64,000 nt of DNA from Listeria aquatica FSL S10-1188. GTDB lineage: Bacteria > Bacillota > Bacilli > Lactobacillales > Listeriaceae. Where the stretch lies: assembly GCF_000525795.1 (NCBI RefSeq), contig NZ_AOCG01000007.1, forward strand, positions 22,786-86,785, given 5' to 3'. The notes below the pieces were generated by a model. That model searched no databases. It was not told where the DNA came from and worked only from the letters and a program-made list of their open reading frames with translations. Shown piece after piece: positions 1-9,004 of this stretch (positions are counted from its first letter, which is position 1; the number at the start of each line of letters is the position of its first letter). Position numbers and translations under genes: made by a program.

Positions 1-276
1 GATGTACGTGCCGAATATTTGCTTTTAGAGATCGATGAGACAGGTGTCAAGGGTACCGAGTTTAGAAAGGTCAATTACGATAAGGCATTCGAGTTTCAAA
101 AAGCGAAGCAACAGAGGCATCCTTATTTATCTCTTTATGAAGAACTATTAAAAACGGGGCGGTCTTATACCCATGACTATGAAAGGCTTGAAACATTCCA
201 TGTGGATTCAGTTTATAAAAGGGAGGCTCAACACTTTTTAGCGCAACTTAAAAGTGAAAAAAGTAGGCAAGTCTAA
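1..276 (+). CDS. C-terminal end of a possible metallophosphoesterase (partial)
   Basis: Only the last 91 codons are present; the reading frame is open from base 1 and ends at a TAA at 274-276. The visible part begins DVRAEYLLLEID and continues with FRKVNYD and a YEELLKTG stretch. Small calcineurin-like phosphoesterases of the YfcE/MJ0936 type often end this way, with a 'GD.RA.Y' strand following the last metal-binding motifs, so that family is a tentative call. The metal-binding motifs themselves would lie upstream of the window. It runs in the same direction as gatC, but a separate promoter-like site at 375-383 suggests that gatC starts a new transcript. The family call is inference and could be wrong. 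Confidence 0.45.
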   Translation, partial: DVRAEYLLLEIDETGVKGTEFRKVNYDKAFEFQKAKQQRHPYLSLYEELLKTGRSYTHDYERLETFHVDSVYKREAQHFLAQLKSEKSRQV

Positions 277-374
277 TTGAAAAGCTTGGTTTGCGGCGGG
301 AAGAAAGAGAGCAAGATGATTAATGTTTTCTTTTGTTTCTTGCCGTTTTTCGTATCGCAAGTGGGAGTAGTTTG

Positions 375-383
375 TGATATAAT
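375..383 (+). promoter_or_regulatory. Extended -10 promoter of gatCAB
   Basis: TGATATAAT is an extended -10 element (TGn before TATAAT). No good -35 hexamer lies 17 bases upstream, which fits an extended -10 promoter. It sits 41 bases before the gatC start codon. Confidence 0.5.
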
Positions 384-423
384 TTTAGCATTGGTGGAAA
401 AACTGGAAAAGGAGGATGGCATC

Positions 424-717
424 TTGACAAATATTTCTGAAGACGAGGTTTTGAAGGTCGCAAATTTGGCGAAACTAGAAGTTTCTAACGAGGAAGCGGG
501 GGCTTTTGCCACGCAACTTGATAAAATCATTGAAATGGTTGAAAAATTAAATGAACTCGATACGCAAAACGTGGAACCAACTTCACATGCGATTGAAGTC
601 TCGAATGTGTTGCGCGAAGATGTGGCGAAACCGGGATTGAAACGTGAGAAGGTTTTACGCAATGCTCCTGATACGCAAGATGGTATGTTTAAGGTACCAA
701 CGATTATTGAAGAGTAA
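424..717 (+). CDS. gatC: Asp-tRNA(Asn)/Glu-tRNA(Gln) amidotransferase subunit C
   Basis: GatC is the small subunit of the GatCAB complex. The complex converts Glu-tRNA(Gln) and, in some species, Asp-tRNA(Asn) into the correctly amidated tRNA in the cytoplasm. The 97-residue product has the normal family length and the typical pattern: an N-terminal helix (VLKVANLAKLEVS), a central helix (LDKIIEMVEKLNELDT), then VEPTSHA and LRED. The start is set at TTG 424 because an AAAAGGAGG ribosome binding site at 407-415 lies 8 bases before it; the longer open frame from 277 has no such site. gatA follows 36 bases later, giving the usual gatC-gatA-gatB operon. Confidence 0.93.
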   Translation: MTNISEDEVLKVANLAKLEVSNEEAGAFATQLDKIIEMVEKLNELDTQNVEPTSHAIEVSNVLREDVAKPGLKREKVLRNAPDTQDGMFKVPTIIEE

Positions 718-753
718 ATTAATGAATGGATCCATTTTAGGAGGGAATTTATT

Positions 754-2205
754 TTGGGATACTTTGATCATTCAGTGAAAAACTTGCACGAATTACTCGT
801 GAAAAAAGAAATTTCCCCATATGATCTGGTGAAAGAATCTTTTGACCGAATTGAAGCTGTCGAAGAGAAAGTCGGCGCTTTTATTACTTTAAATCAAGAA
901 ACTGCGTTTGATGTCGCAGAAGAAATGGCTGACGCTGGAATAGATCCGAACAATATGCTCGCAGGGCTTCCGATTGGCATCAAAGACAATATTGTAACCA
1001 ATAATTTGCGGACAACAGCTGCAAGTAAGATTTTATATAATTTTGACCCAATTTATGATGCAACGGTTATGCATAAATTAAAGGCGGCTCAAGCGATTAA
1101 TATCGGGAAACTTAATATGGATGAATTCGCGATGGGGTCTTCAACGGAAACTTCTTATTTCCACAAAACGTATAACCCGTGGGATCTTTCAAAAGTTCCA
1201 GGTGGTTCTTCAGGTGGGAGTGCGGCTGCTGTTGCGGCAAAAGAAGTGCTCTTCTCCCTTGGCTCAGATACGGGTGGATCGATTCGTCAACCGGCTGCTT
1301 TTTGTGGGGTCGTTGGAATGAAACCTACATATGGACGTGTTTCGCGTTTTGGGTTGATTGCTTTCGCTTCATCACTGGATCAAATTGGACCGATTACGCG
1401 CACAGTTGAAGATAATGCGTATTTATTACAAGCTATTTCAGGTGTGGATGAAAACGATTCGACTTCGATTGATAAGCCAGTCGAAGATTTTTCAAAATAC
1501 TTAACAGGTGATGTTAAAGGTCTTAAAATCGGGGTGCCAAAAGAATATCTTGGTGATGGTGTTCAAGAAGGCGTGAAAAAAGCGGTGCTTGAAGCGCTTG
1601 AAACGTTTAAAAAGTTAGGTGCTACTGTGGAAGAGGTTTCATTGCCGCATTCTGAATATGGCGTTGCAAGTTACTATATTCTTGCATCAAGTGAAGCTTC
1701 CTCAAACCTTTCTCGCTTTGATGGGGTTCGTTATGGGTACCGTTCTGAAAAAGCAGAAACACTTGATGAGCTCTATAAACTGACAAGGTCAGAAGGCTTT
1801 GGCGATGAAGTAAAACGTCGGATCATGCTTGGGACTTATTCGTTAAGCTCGGGGTACTATGATGCTTATTACAAGAAAGCTCAGCAAGTTCGGACGCTAA
1901 TTAAACAAGATTTTGAAAAAGTGTTCGCAGATTTTGATGTGATTATTGGTCCAAGTACGCCAACAACGGCATTTAATATCGATGGCATGATTCATGACCC
2001 GATCACCATGTATCAAAATGACTTACTGACGATTCCAATTAATTTGGCTGGCTTACCAGCTATCTCTGTTCCATGCGGATTTAGTGAAGGGCTTCCTGTC
2101 GGCTTACAAATTATCGGTAATCATTTTGAGGAAGGTCGTATCTATAACGCGGCACACGCTTTCGAGCAAGAAACGACTTTCCACAAAGAAAATCCATCAT
2201 TATAA
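754..2205 (+). CDS. gatA: Glu-tRNA(Gln) amidotransferase subunit A
   Basis: GatA is the glutaminase subunit: it releases ammonia from glutamine and passes it to GatB. The 483-residue protein is a full-length amidase-signature enzyme. The Ser-cisSer-Lys triad is visible as GIKDN (Lys) and [13 protein letters not shown] (Ser), followed by [16 protein letters not shown] (nucleophilic Ser). It starts at TTG 754 after a GGAGGG site. gatB follows 15 bases downstream, after an AAAGGAG site, so translation of the two is probably coupled. The frame is intact, unlike that of gatB. Confidence 0.96.
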   Translation: MGYFDHSVKNLHELLVKKEISPYDLVKESFDRIEAVEEKVGAFITLNQETAFDVAEEMADAGIDPNNMLAGLPIGIKDNIVTNNLRTTAASKILYNFDPIYDATVMHKLKAAQAINIGKLNMDEFAMGSSTETSYFHKTYNPWDLSKVPGGSSGGSAAAVAAKEVLFSLGSDTGGSIRQPAAFCGVVGMKPTYGRVSRFGLIAFASSLDQIGPITRTVEDNAYLLQAISGVDENDSTSIDKPVEDFSKYLTGDVKGLKIGVPKEYLGDGVQEGVKKAVLEALETFKKLGATVEEVSLPHSEYGVASYYILASSEASSNLSRFDGVRYGYRSEKAETLDELYKLTRSEGFGDEVKRRIMLGTYSLSSGYYDAYYKKAQQVRTLIKQDFEKVFADFDVIIGPSTPTTAFNIDGMIHDPITMYQNDLLTIPINLAGLPAISVPCGFSEGLPVGLQIIGNHFEEGRIYNAAHAFEQETTFHKENPSL

Positions 2206-2220
2206 AGGAGCGGTTGAAAC

Positions 2221-3652
2221 ATGAATTTTGAAACGGTAATTGGGCTTGAGGTCCACGTTGAACTGAAAACTGAATCGAAGATCTTTTCTTCTGCTCCTGC
2301 ACATTTTGGGGCAGAACCAAATACGAATACGACAGTGGTTGATCTAGGAATGCCTGGCGTGCTTCCGGTTCTGAATAAGCGTGCTGTCGAATTTGGAATG
2401 AAAGCAGCGATGGCGATTAATTGTGAGATTGCTCGCCACACGAAATTTGACCGTAAAAACTATTTCTATCCAGATAATCCTAAGGCTTACCAAATTTCGC
2501 AATTCGATAAGCCGATTGGTGAACATGGCTGGATTGAAATCGAAGTAGGCGGTAAAACGAAAAAAAATTGGCATTACACGTCTTCACCTAGAAGAAGATG
2601 CTGGGAAGAATACGCATACTTCGCATGGCTATTCGCTTGTCGATATTAACCGTCAAGGAACACCTCTTATTGAAATCGTTTCTGAACCAGATATTCGCTC
2701 GGCTGAGGAAGCTTATGCTTATCTTGAAAAGTTAAAATCGATCATTCAATATACGGGTGTTTCTGATGTGAAGATGGAAGAAGGTTCGATGCGTTGTGAT
2801 GCGAATATCTCAATTCGTCCTGTTGGGCAAGAGGAATTCGGTGTGAAAACAGAACTTAAGAACTTGAACTCCTTTAATAATGTTCGTAAGGGAATCGAAT
2901 ACGAAGAAAAACGTCAAGCAGAGGTGCTAATGGCTGGTGGCATCATCGAGCAAGAAACTCGTCGCTTTGAAGAAGCAACGGGTAAAACAACACTGATGCG
3001 TGTAAAAGAAGGCTCGGATGATTACCGTTATTTCCCTGAACCAGACCTAGTTGATTTATATATCGATGAAGCTTGGATGGAACGAATTCGCAGTGAAATT
3101 CCTGAACTTCCAGATAAGCGCCGCGTGCGTTACGTTGAAGAACTGGGGCTACCGGCTTATGATGCGATGGTGCTTACGCTTACGAAGGAGATGTCTGATT
3201 TCTTTGAAGCGGCGATCAAACTTGGAGCCGATGCGAAGTTAATTTCCAACTGGCTGATGGGAGAGGTTTCTGCCTATCTGAATGCAGAGCAAAAAGAACT
3301 TTATGAAACGGGGCTTACACCGGAAAACCTTTCTGGAATGGTCAAATTGATCGAAGACGGAACGATTTCCTCGAAAATTGCTAAGAAAGTCTTCCGTGAA
3401 CTTGCTCAAAATGGCGGGGATGCGGAAGCTGTCGTGAAAGCAAAAGGACTTGTTCAAATTTCAGATGAAGGGGAGTTGCGTAAGATTATTTCAGGCATTC
3501 TGGATAATAATGCGCAGTCCATCGAGGATTATAAAAACGGGAAAGATCGTGCTGTTGGCTTCCTTGTAGGTCAAGTTATGAAAGCAACAAAAGGACAAGC
3601 GAATCCGCCGATGGTGAATAAGATTTTACTCGAAGAAATGAATAAACGTTAA
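2221..3652 (+). CDS. gatB: Glu-tRNA(Gln) amidotransferase subunit B (one-base frameshift)
   Basis: GatB binds the misacylated tRNA, phosphorylates its acyl group with ATP and amidates it with ammonia from GatA. The N-terminal motif [10 protein letters not shown] is intact, and the C-terminal YqeY-like domain ends with [10 protein letters not shown]. The frame breaks at an eight-A run, 2560-2567. Reading seven A restores a continuous 476-residue protein, with the second part picking up as [15 protein letters not shown]. The length and motifs of the repaired protein are normal. GatCAB is normally essential where there is no GlnRS, so the extra A is probably a sequence error. Confidence 0.92.
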
Positions 3653-3659
3653 ACCAAGA

Positions 3660-3690
3660 GAAGGGGGCAACTAGCTTCCTTCTTTTTCTT
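3660..3690 (+). terminator. Terminator after gatB
   Basis: A 9-bp stem with two G-U pairs (GAAGGGGGC with GCTTCCTTC), a loop AACTA and a following T-rich tail form a Rho-independent terminator 8 bases past the gatB stop. Confidence 0.8.
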
Positions 3691-3708
3691 TTTAAACCAG
3701 CTGTTTTT

Positions 3709-3717
3709 TGCTATAAT
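3709..3717 (+). promoter_or_regulatory. Extended -10 promoter of dgkB
   Basis: TGCTATAAT is an extended -10 element about 70 bases before the dgkB start codon and just after the gatB terminator. Confidence 0.6.
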
Positions 3718-3789
3718 GAAACTGTTGGTGTGAAAAAAATCGGTTGGATAGGCAATCGTATTTTTGTTTTGTAAGAGAGGATGAACTAC

Positions 3790-4737
3790 ATGGCGAAGAG
3801 AGCCCGTGTGATCTATAATCCGACATCTGGTCGGGAAATTATTAAAAAGAATTTGGCAAATGTGCTGATGATTTTAGAAGATGCTGGCTATGTGACTTCT
3901 GCACATGCGACGACACCGGAACCGGGAGATGCAGAGCGAGAAGCTAAACTTGCGGTTGCTGAACGCTATGATTTAGTGGTTGCAGCAGGTGGAGACGGGA
4001 CCATTAATGAAGTGATCAATGGCATTGCTGAGCAAGATTACCGGCCAAAAGTAGGTATTATTCCAACGGGAACAACCAATGACTTTGCACGTGCGCTCCA
4101 CGTCCCTCGCGATGTGATAAAGGCAACGGAACTGATTGCAAAAGGGGACTCTGTTGCGATGGATATTGGAAAAGCAAACGGGACTTACTTCATTAATATT
4201 GGTGGCGGTGGGCGAATCACAGAACTTACCTATGACGTCCCAAGTAAGCTCAAAACGATGCTTGGTCAGCTTGCTTACTACTTAAAGGGAATTGAGATGC
4301 TTCCCTCAATTAAAGCGACAAAAGTGCGTATTGAATATGATGAAGGCGTGTTCGAAGGGGAGGCGATGTGCTTCTTACTTGGACTGACCAATTCGATCGG
4401 GGGATTTGAAAAAATTGCGCCCGATGCTAAACTTGATGACGGAAAATTTTCATTGATTATTTTGAAAAAAGTCAATTTGCCTGAGTTTATTCGACTAGTT
4501 ACGCTTGCTCTGCGGGGGGATCATATCAAGGAGCCTAATGTGATTTATGTGAAATCGCAAAAGGTTGTCGTGACGTCTGAAAAGAAAATGTTGATCAATT
4601 TGGACGGGGAACTCGGCGGAGAAACGCCTATGGTTTTTGAAAATTTGAATCAACATATTGAATTTTTTGCGGATGTGGAGGCTATTCCTGCTGCTGATTT
4701 AGACCAAGATGAAAAGACGAGTCTCTTATCTGAGTAA
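3790..4737 (+). CDS. dgkB: Diacylglycerol kinase, DgkB type
   Basis: DgkB phosphorylates diacylglycerol to phosphatidic acid and recycles the lipid left over from lipoteichoic acid synthesis. The 315-residue protein carries the DAGK catalytic motif GGDGTINEVINGI and the early RVIYNPTSG strand. The PTGTTNDFARAL segment is the nucleotide-binding signature shared by DgkB, YegS and sphingosine kinases. The start is put at ATG 3790 because the AGAGG site at 3776-3780 is 9 bases away; the ATG at 3781 touches that site. The C-terminal half is the lipid-binding beta-sandwich domain. Confidence 0.93.
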   Translation: MAKRARVIYNPTSGREIIKKNLANVLMILEDAGYVTSAHATTPEPGDAEREAKLAVAERYDLVVAAGGDGTINEVINGIAEQDYRPKVGIIPTGTTNDFARALHVPRDVIKATELIAKGDSVAMDIGKANGTYFINIGGGGRITELTYDVPSKLKTMLGQLAYYLKGIEMLPSIKATKVRIEYDEGVFEGEAMCFLLGLTNSIGGFEKIAPDAKLDDGKFSLIILKKVNLPEFIRLVTLALRGDHIKEPNVIYVKSQKVVVTSEKKMLINLDGELGGETPMVFENLNQHIEFFADVEAIPAADLDQDEKTSLLSE

Positions 4738-4817
4738 TCTTCCTCTGGACTTTTTGTGCGAAAAAGGGACTTATGACGGAGACGTCTAGTAAAAAAGTTG
4801 TCTTTTTTGTCATATAT

Positions 4818-4846
4818 TTGTATTATTTCTAAAAAAGCATTATAAT
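4818..4846 (+). promoter_or_regulatory. Promoter of the secreted-protein gene
   Basis: TATAAT at 4841-4846 is a perfect -10 element. A weak -35 (TTGTAT, 4818-4823) lies 17 bases upstream. Confidence 0.55.
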
Positions 4847-4884
4847 GGGGGAGTTCTAAGCTAAGGAAGTAGGTGTAAAAAGTC

Positions 4885-5641
4885 TTGAAAAAAACCAAAC
4901 CATTAAAACGAATGCTAGGCGTTTCTTTTGTGGCACTTCTTTTAGGAGGGGCGGTTACATTCGCTTTTTGGCACGTACAGGCTGATGAAATCGAAAAAGC
5001 GGGGACAAGTGAGGATTTAATCACAAGCAATAAAACGTGGGTGGGTGCAAAGACTGAGATCCCGCTGACGAATGATATTCATTTTGTCACACAGAAAAAA
5101 GGAACATCGGTGAAAATCGTCGGGGACGGCGACTTGCAAATTGAAGTGGTTGACACGCAATTGCTGAAAGAAATGGCCGATGAAAATCCTGATTTTAAAG
5201 GAATCAAAAAATACCGGCTTCGGGTCGAAGCTGATCGTGTAGCTGATTATTTAAATAATGAACGCTATGTTTTCCCAGTGGAGCATGGCTATAAAGGGTT
5301 ATCGAATTATCAAATCAGTGCTGGGGAAAGAAAAATTAGATCTGCTGATAAAGCAATTGCGCTTACGAAAAAGAATACAAATTGGGCGGTAGAAACGACG
5401 CTTCCTGTTGAGTATTCGGATGACCTTGCGGAGGATGCAGTCGATGTTCTTAAAATGAATGTTTCTTCTGGGAAACTAGAAATGGATGACTCGTTCCGTG
5501 CGGATTATAAGAAAGTTGAAGCGCATGCGAAGATGTTCCGTTATAATTTTACGGTTGAAAAAAAATTCTTTGCTGGTCTTTAAAAGCGAGGAAGAAGTTC
5601 AGATTGATGAGCCGATCGGGATTGAATATTTGATGAAGTAG
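4885..5641 (+). CDS. Secreted or membrane-anchored protein of unknown function (one-base frameshift)
   Basis: The product starts with KKTKPLKRM and a hydrophobic segment (VSFVALLLGGAVTFAFW), which reads as a signal peptide or single N-terminal membrane anchor. The remainder is a charged extracytoplasmic domain with no motif I recognise. As read, the frame stops at 5581. Reading the eight-A run at 5558-5565 as seven A extends it to a TAG at 5639-5641, giving 251 residues ending in IGIEYLMK. It starts at TTG 4885, supported by the AGGAAGTAGG site upstream. It lies between dgkB and rlmCD, the position of a small conserved secreted protein in Listeria, but its function is unknown. Confidence 0.7.
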
Positions 5642-5642
5642 A

Positions 5643-5668
5643 AACAGGGCGAAATGTCCTGTTTTTTT
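5643..5668 (+). terminator. Terminator after the secreted-protein gene
   Basis: An 8-bp stem (AACAGGGC with GTCCTGTT, one G-U pair), a five-base loop and a seven-T tail. It begins two bases after the reconstructed TAG stop at 5639-5641, which supports the repaired frame. Confidence 0.8.
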
Positions 5669-5722
5669 GTTGTGGATTACGTTATAATATGGGAATGGAA
5701 AGATGAGGAAGGATGAAGTGCT

Positions 5723-7093
5723 GTGGAAATGGGCCAACTGAAGAAAAATCAGCTGCTGGACGTTCGGATAGAAGACTTGACGCACGATGGTAGTGGCGTC
5801 GCTAAAGTGGATGGGTATCCGCTTTTCATTCCAAACACGCTTGTTGGGGAACGGGCGGAGATCAAAATTGTGAAGTTGAATAAGAAATTCGGATTTGGTC
5901 GGTTGATGGAACTAAAAGAGGCGAGTAAGGACCGAGTGGAGCCGCCGTGTCCGGTTTATGATAAATGTGGCGGGTGTCAGTTGCAGCACTTATCTTACGC
6001 TGGCCAGCTTGAATTTAAGCGTCATAGCGTAGAGCAAGTGATGCGCCGGATTGGAAAAATTGAAGCTTACGTGGAGCCGGTGCTTGGGATGGATCATCCA
6101 TTTCGCTACCGTAACAAGTCGCAAGTTCCGGTTGGTACAATTAATGGGCGGATTGCGGCTGGATTTTATCAAAAACGAACTCATGATATTATTGATATGG
6201 ATTATTGTTTGATTCAAGATGAGCGGAGTGACAAGGCTGTTCAGGCTGTGCGAGATGTGATGGAACTTTTTCAAATTGAACCGTATGACGAAGTTCGGCA
6301 CAAAGGGTTCTTGCGCCACATCATGACGCGTGTCAGTCGGTCAACGAATGAACTTATGCTTGTTCTCATTACGCGGACGGAAGACTTTCCGTTTCTTGCG
6401 GAAGTGCTTGACGCTTTGAAAAAACGGATTGATGGGCTTGCGTCTGTTGTGCAAAATGTCAATCCGCATAAAACGAATGTGATTTTTGGTGAGAAAACGC
6501 GTGTGCTTGACGGAAAAGAGCGGATTACAGACACGATTCATGGCATTCAGTTTGCAATTTCGGCGAAAAGCTTTTATCAGGTGAATCCAGAGCAGACGGA
6601 AGTATTATATGCGAAAGCGCTTGAAGCTGCAGGACTGACGGGAGAGGAAACGGTGATTGATGCGTATTGCGGTATTGGATCGATTTCGCTTTGTCTTGCG
6701 AAGCGTGCGAAAAAGGTTTATGGGGTTGAAATCGTTGATGCGGCGATTCAAGATGCGCGACGCAATGCGGAACTTAATCAGCTGGGGAATGCGATATTTG
6801 AGACGGGGAAAGCAGAAGAGGTGATTCCGCGCTGGTATAAAGAAGGGGTTAAAGCGGATGTGATTGTTGTGGACCCTCCTCGTAAAGGTTGTGATGAGAA
6901 GCTTCTTGAAACGATTCTTGCGATGAAGCCAAAGCGTGTTGTTTATGTTTCCTGTGAGCCGAGCACGCTTGCGCGTGATTTGCGAATTTTGGAGGACGGC
7001 GGATATAAAGCGGGAAGTGTTCAGCCTGTTGATATGTTTCCGATGACGACACACATTGAAAATGTTGTGGCGCTTGAGCGTGTGGATGCTTGA
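5723..7093 (+). CDS. rlmCD: 23S rRNA (uracil-C5)-methyltransferase, RlmCD/RumA family
   Basis: This enzyme makes 5-methyluridine in 23S rRNA using S-adenosylmethionine; the Bacillus enzyme RlmCD modifies two positions. The 456-residue protein has an N-terminal TRAM domain (about residues 5-60). A cysteine cluster for an iron-sulfur centre follows ([17 protein letters not shown]). The SAM-binding part contains [13 protein letters not shown], then VDPPRKGCD and the catalytic cysteine in [12 protein letters not shown]. It starts at GTG 5723 with GGAAGGAT upstream. A TATAAT at 5683-5688 may be its promoter. A paralogue of the same family is present at 42848-44237, so the exact target split between the two is not known here. 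Confidence 0.9.
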   Translation: MEMGQLKKNQLLDVRIEDLTHDGSGVAKVDGYPLFIPNTLVGERAEIKIVKLNKKFGFGRLMELKEASKDRVEPPCPVYDKCGGCQLQHLSYAGQLEFKRHSVEQVMRRIGKIEAYVEPVLGMDHPFRYRNKSQVPVGTINGRIAAGFYQKRTHDIIDMDYCLIQDERSDKAVQAVRDVMELFQIEPYDEVRHKGFLRHIMTRVSRSTNELMLVLITRTEDFPFLAEVLDALKKRIDGLASVVQNVNPHKTNVIFGEKTRVLDGKERITDTIHGIQFAISAKSFYQVNPEQTEVLYAKALEAAGLTGEETVIDAYCGIGSISLCLAKRAKKVYGVEIVDAAIQDARRNAELNQLGNAIFETGKAEEVIPRWYKEGVKADVIVVDPPRKGCDEKLLETILAMKPKRVVYVSCEPSTLARDLRILEDGGYKAGSVQPVDMFPMTTHIENVVALERVDA

Positions 7094-7107
7094 TAGGCGA
7101 AGCGTGG

Positions 7108-7156
7108 AAAGCCACTTTGGACGAATCACATGATTCGTCCAAAGTGGCTTTTTTAT
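7108..7156. terminator. Bidirectional terminator between rlmCD and aroK
   Basis: A perfect 21-bp inverted repeat (arms 7108-7128 and 7131-7151) separates two convergent genes. T-rich tails on the plus side, and the A run on the left arm read as T on the minus strand, fit termination in both directions. Confidence 0.9.
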
Positions 7157-7157
7157 G

Positions 7158-7659
7158 TTAGGATAATTGTGTTTGGATTTCAGAGACGATTTCAAGCGGA
7201 CTCAAAGAATCGGTCTCAATACTAAAACTGGCAACAGCTTCATAATGCGCTTCGCGGGACTGAAATAATTTTTCGATTTCTTCAGGTGTTTGGTTTTTGG
7301 CAAGCGGCCGTGTTTCGTCGCCTTTTAGTCGTGCGAGAAAGATCACCGGGCTTGTTTTTAAATAAATGATAGTAGCTGGGTGTTGCTGCAAAAATGTGCG
7401 AGTGGCTTCGGTTGTGATAATGCCTCCTCCTGTTGAAATGACAGCAGCATTCGTTTTAAATTCGGAAAGTTTTTTTTTGCTCAAGTTCGCGGAAATAAGC
7501 TTCGCCGGATTCAGAAAAGATCGCTGAAATGCTTTTTTGTTGCTCGTTTTCAATCGCTCGGTCAATATCAACAAAAGGCAATCCCGTTTTTTTGGCTAGT
7601 AATTCGCCAACGGTCGTTTTACCGGAAGCCATAAAACCGATTAGAATGATGGATTTAAT
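7158..7659 (-). CDS. aroK: Shikimate kinase (one-base frameshift, ATT start)
   Basis: Shikimate kinase phosphorylates shikimate with ATP in the chorismate pathway. The repaired 166-residue protein begins [18 protein letters not shown], whose ASGKTT is the Walker A loop. VDID is the shikimate-binding aspartate region, STGGGI the glycine-rich substrate loop, and ETRPLAKN the lid arginine region. The frame breaks at nine T, 7470-7478 (nine A on the coding strand); eight restores it. Between the in-frame stop upstream and the P-loop there is no ATG, GTG or TTG. An ATT at 7659-7657, 8 bases after GGGAGA, is the most likely start. The next ATG would remove the first strand of the fold. Confidence 0.85.
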
Positions 7660-7824
7660 CGGAAGTCTCTCCCTTCTTTATTTCTCTAGTTAGTCGTATT
7701 TTACCATAGGAAGAGGCGGTTTGCGAGATGTGCTATTTTTTCGCAGGGATGGTTCGGAATCAAACATGTCGAAAAGTAAAGGGATTGCCTAGATTTTAAA
7801 ATCATTGTTTTTTTCTGCCCCCTT

Positions 7825-7851
7825 TTGCGGCTTTACGTTTTAGTGTAGAAT
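7825..7851 (+). promoter_or_regulatory. Possible promoter of the membrane-protein gene at 7882
   Basis: TTGCGG (7825-7830) and TAGAAT (7846-7851) lie 31 bases before the start codon. The 15-base spacing is short, so the call is weak. The rest of 7660-7824 shows nothing I can assign. Confidence 0.4.
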
Positions 7852-7881
7852 GAAGGTAAGGAATAACAGAGAGGAGAAATC

Positions 7882-8397
7882 ATGAATTTGCAATCAAAGA
7901 TTTTAGCTGGGGACAAGGTGAAACTTTATGTGAACAAACGACTCATTTTTTCAAATGTTTTGTTGTCACTGGCTGTGAGTATTTTGCTTTATTTGTTATT
8001 TAGCCATTTGAAAGGGGTTACGGGAACGGAAGAAATCATTTTGCTTGTCTTTCTTGCTATGTTTGTTTTGCGCCCGTTTTTTAGATTGCTCAATGTGATG
8101 CCAACTCTTGAACTTAGTCAAGCTGGGATTGGCTATCGCGGAGATTTTGAGTCTTGGGATGCGGTTTTTGATGTGAAAGTAGTGCGCCCGAAGGTTCGGC
8201 TTTTTAGTTTCGGTAGGTTGATGCTTTATACGGAAATCAAGGGGAAACCCGAGCTTGCTTGGGATATTACGGCTTATGATAGCGAGCTCGATCTTTTGGA
8301 ACTGGAAGCGTTGATCAAATTTTGCATCGCTGAGTTTGGCGAAAATGCGGAAAGATTGGCGCCTGTTCTTGAAGAAAAACAGCCGGTCTCGTTTTAA
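7882..8397 (+). CDS. Membrane protein with two N-terminal helices, unknown function
   Basis: The 171-residue product has two predicted membrane segments, IFSNVLLSLAVSILLYLLF and IILLVFLAMFVLRPFF. A cytoplasmic domain rich in strands follows. The second half (SWDAVFDVKVVRP, LFSFGRLMLYTEIKG) resembles the small PH-like folds found in several Firmicute membrane proteins, but this is only a visual impression. It has an AGAGGAG ribosome binding site. The ohr-type gene follows 46 bases downstream with its own strong site, so they may share a transcript. No function can be named. Confidence 0.7.
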   Translation: MNLQSKILAGDKVKLYVNKRLIFSNVLLSLAVSILLYLLFSHLKGVTGTEEIILLVFLAMFVLRPFFRLLNVMPTLELSQAGIGYRGDFESWDAVFDVKVVRPKVRLFSFGRLMLYTEIKGKPELAWDITAYDSELDLLELEALIKFCIAEFGENAERLAPVLEEKQPVSF

Positions 8398-8443
8398 ATG
8401 TTACGACTCCGGGTAAAGTGCTTTATACGAGGAGGAGAGGCAA

Positions 8444-8872
8444 ATGGGAAAAGTTTATTTTACAACAAGTGCAACGGGTGTTGGCGGTAGAGCGGGCACG
8501 GTTGCATCGAATAACAGTGATTTGGAATTTGAACTGAGCAGACCGGTTGCTTTTAAAGGCGAAGGTGGCGGTGGAACTAATCCAGAAGAATTATTCTCGA
8601 TGGGCTACGCGGCTTGTTTTGGAAGTGCTTTTCAGTCGGTTGCGCGTAAGAATAAATCGAAAGCAAAAGCTGAAATTACGGTGGAAATTGCGATGGAAGA
8701 TGATGAAGCAGACGGCGGATATAAGCTTGCTGCGAAAATCACGGGTTTTATCACAGAAGCGACACGGGAAGAGGCGGAACACTTGATGCAAGAAGCTCAC
8801 AAAATGTGTCCGTATTCGAAAGCGACTCGTGGGAATATTGATGTGGAGCTTAAAACGCGTATTGCTGAATAA
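8444..8872 (+). CDS. ohr: Organic hydroperoxide resistance protein, Ohr/OsmC family
   Basis: Ohr is a thiol peroxidase that reduces organic hydroperoxides with dithiol (lipoyl) partners in the cytoplasm. The 142-residue length is typical. Both redox cysteines are visible: Cys58 in GYAACFGSAF and Cys122 in KMCPYSKATRGN. The motif GGGGTNPEELF precedes the first cysteine, as in the family. A GAGGAGAGG site precedes the ATG. No OhrR-type MarR regulator gene is adjacent, so its regulation cannot be read here. Confidence 0.93.
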   Translation: MGKVYFTTSATGVGGRAGTVASNNSDLEFELSRPVAFKGEGGGGTNPEELFSMGYAACFGSAFQSVARKNKSKAKAEITVEIAMEDDEADGGYKLAAKITGFITEATREEAEHLMQEAHKMCPYSKATRGNIDVELKTRIAE

Positions 8873-8884
8873 ATAAATCAAAGA

Positions 8885-8921
8885 GAGCTTGGGGTTTCTT
8901 GCCCCCCGAGTTCTTTTTTTT
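8885..8921 (+). terminator. Terminator after ohr
   Basis: A 10-bp stem with two G-U pairs (8885-8894 with 8904-8913) and a run of eight T follow the ohr stop. Confidence 0.8.
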
Positions 8922-9004
8922 GTGAAAATCGGTCGATAAACTTATTTTCATTAGGAGCGAGTTATTGTACAATAAGGTTCAGAGTAATTTTCGGGAGGCC
9001 TAAC

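Noticed and set aside
7108..7151. CRISPR or mobile-element repeat
   Set aside because: The 21-bp inverted repeat lies once between convergent genes with T tails, so it is a terminator. No array of spaced repeats was seen anywhere.
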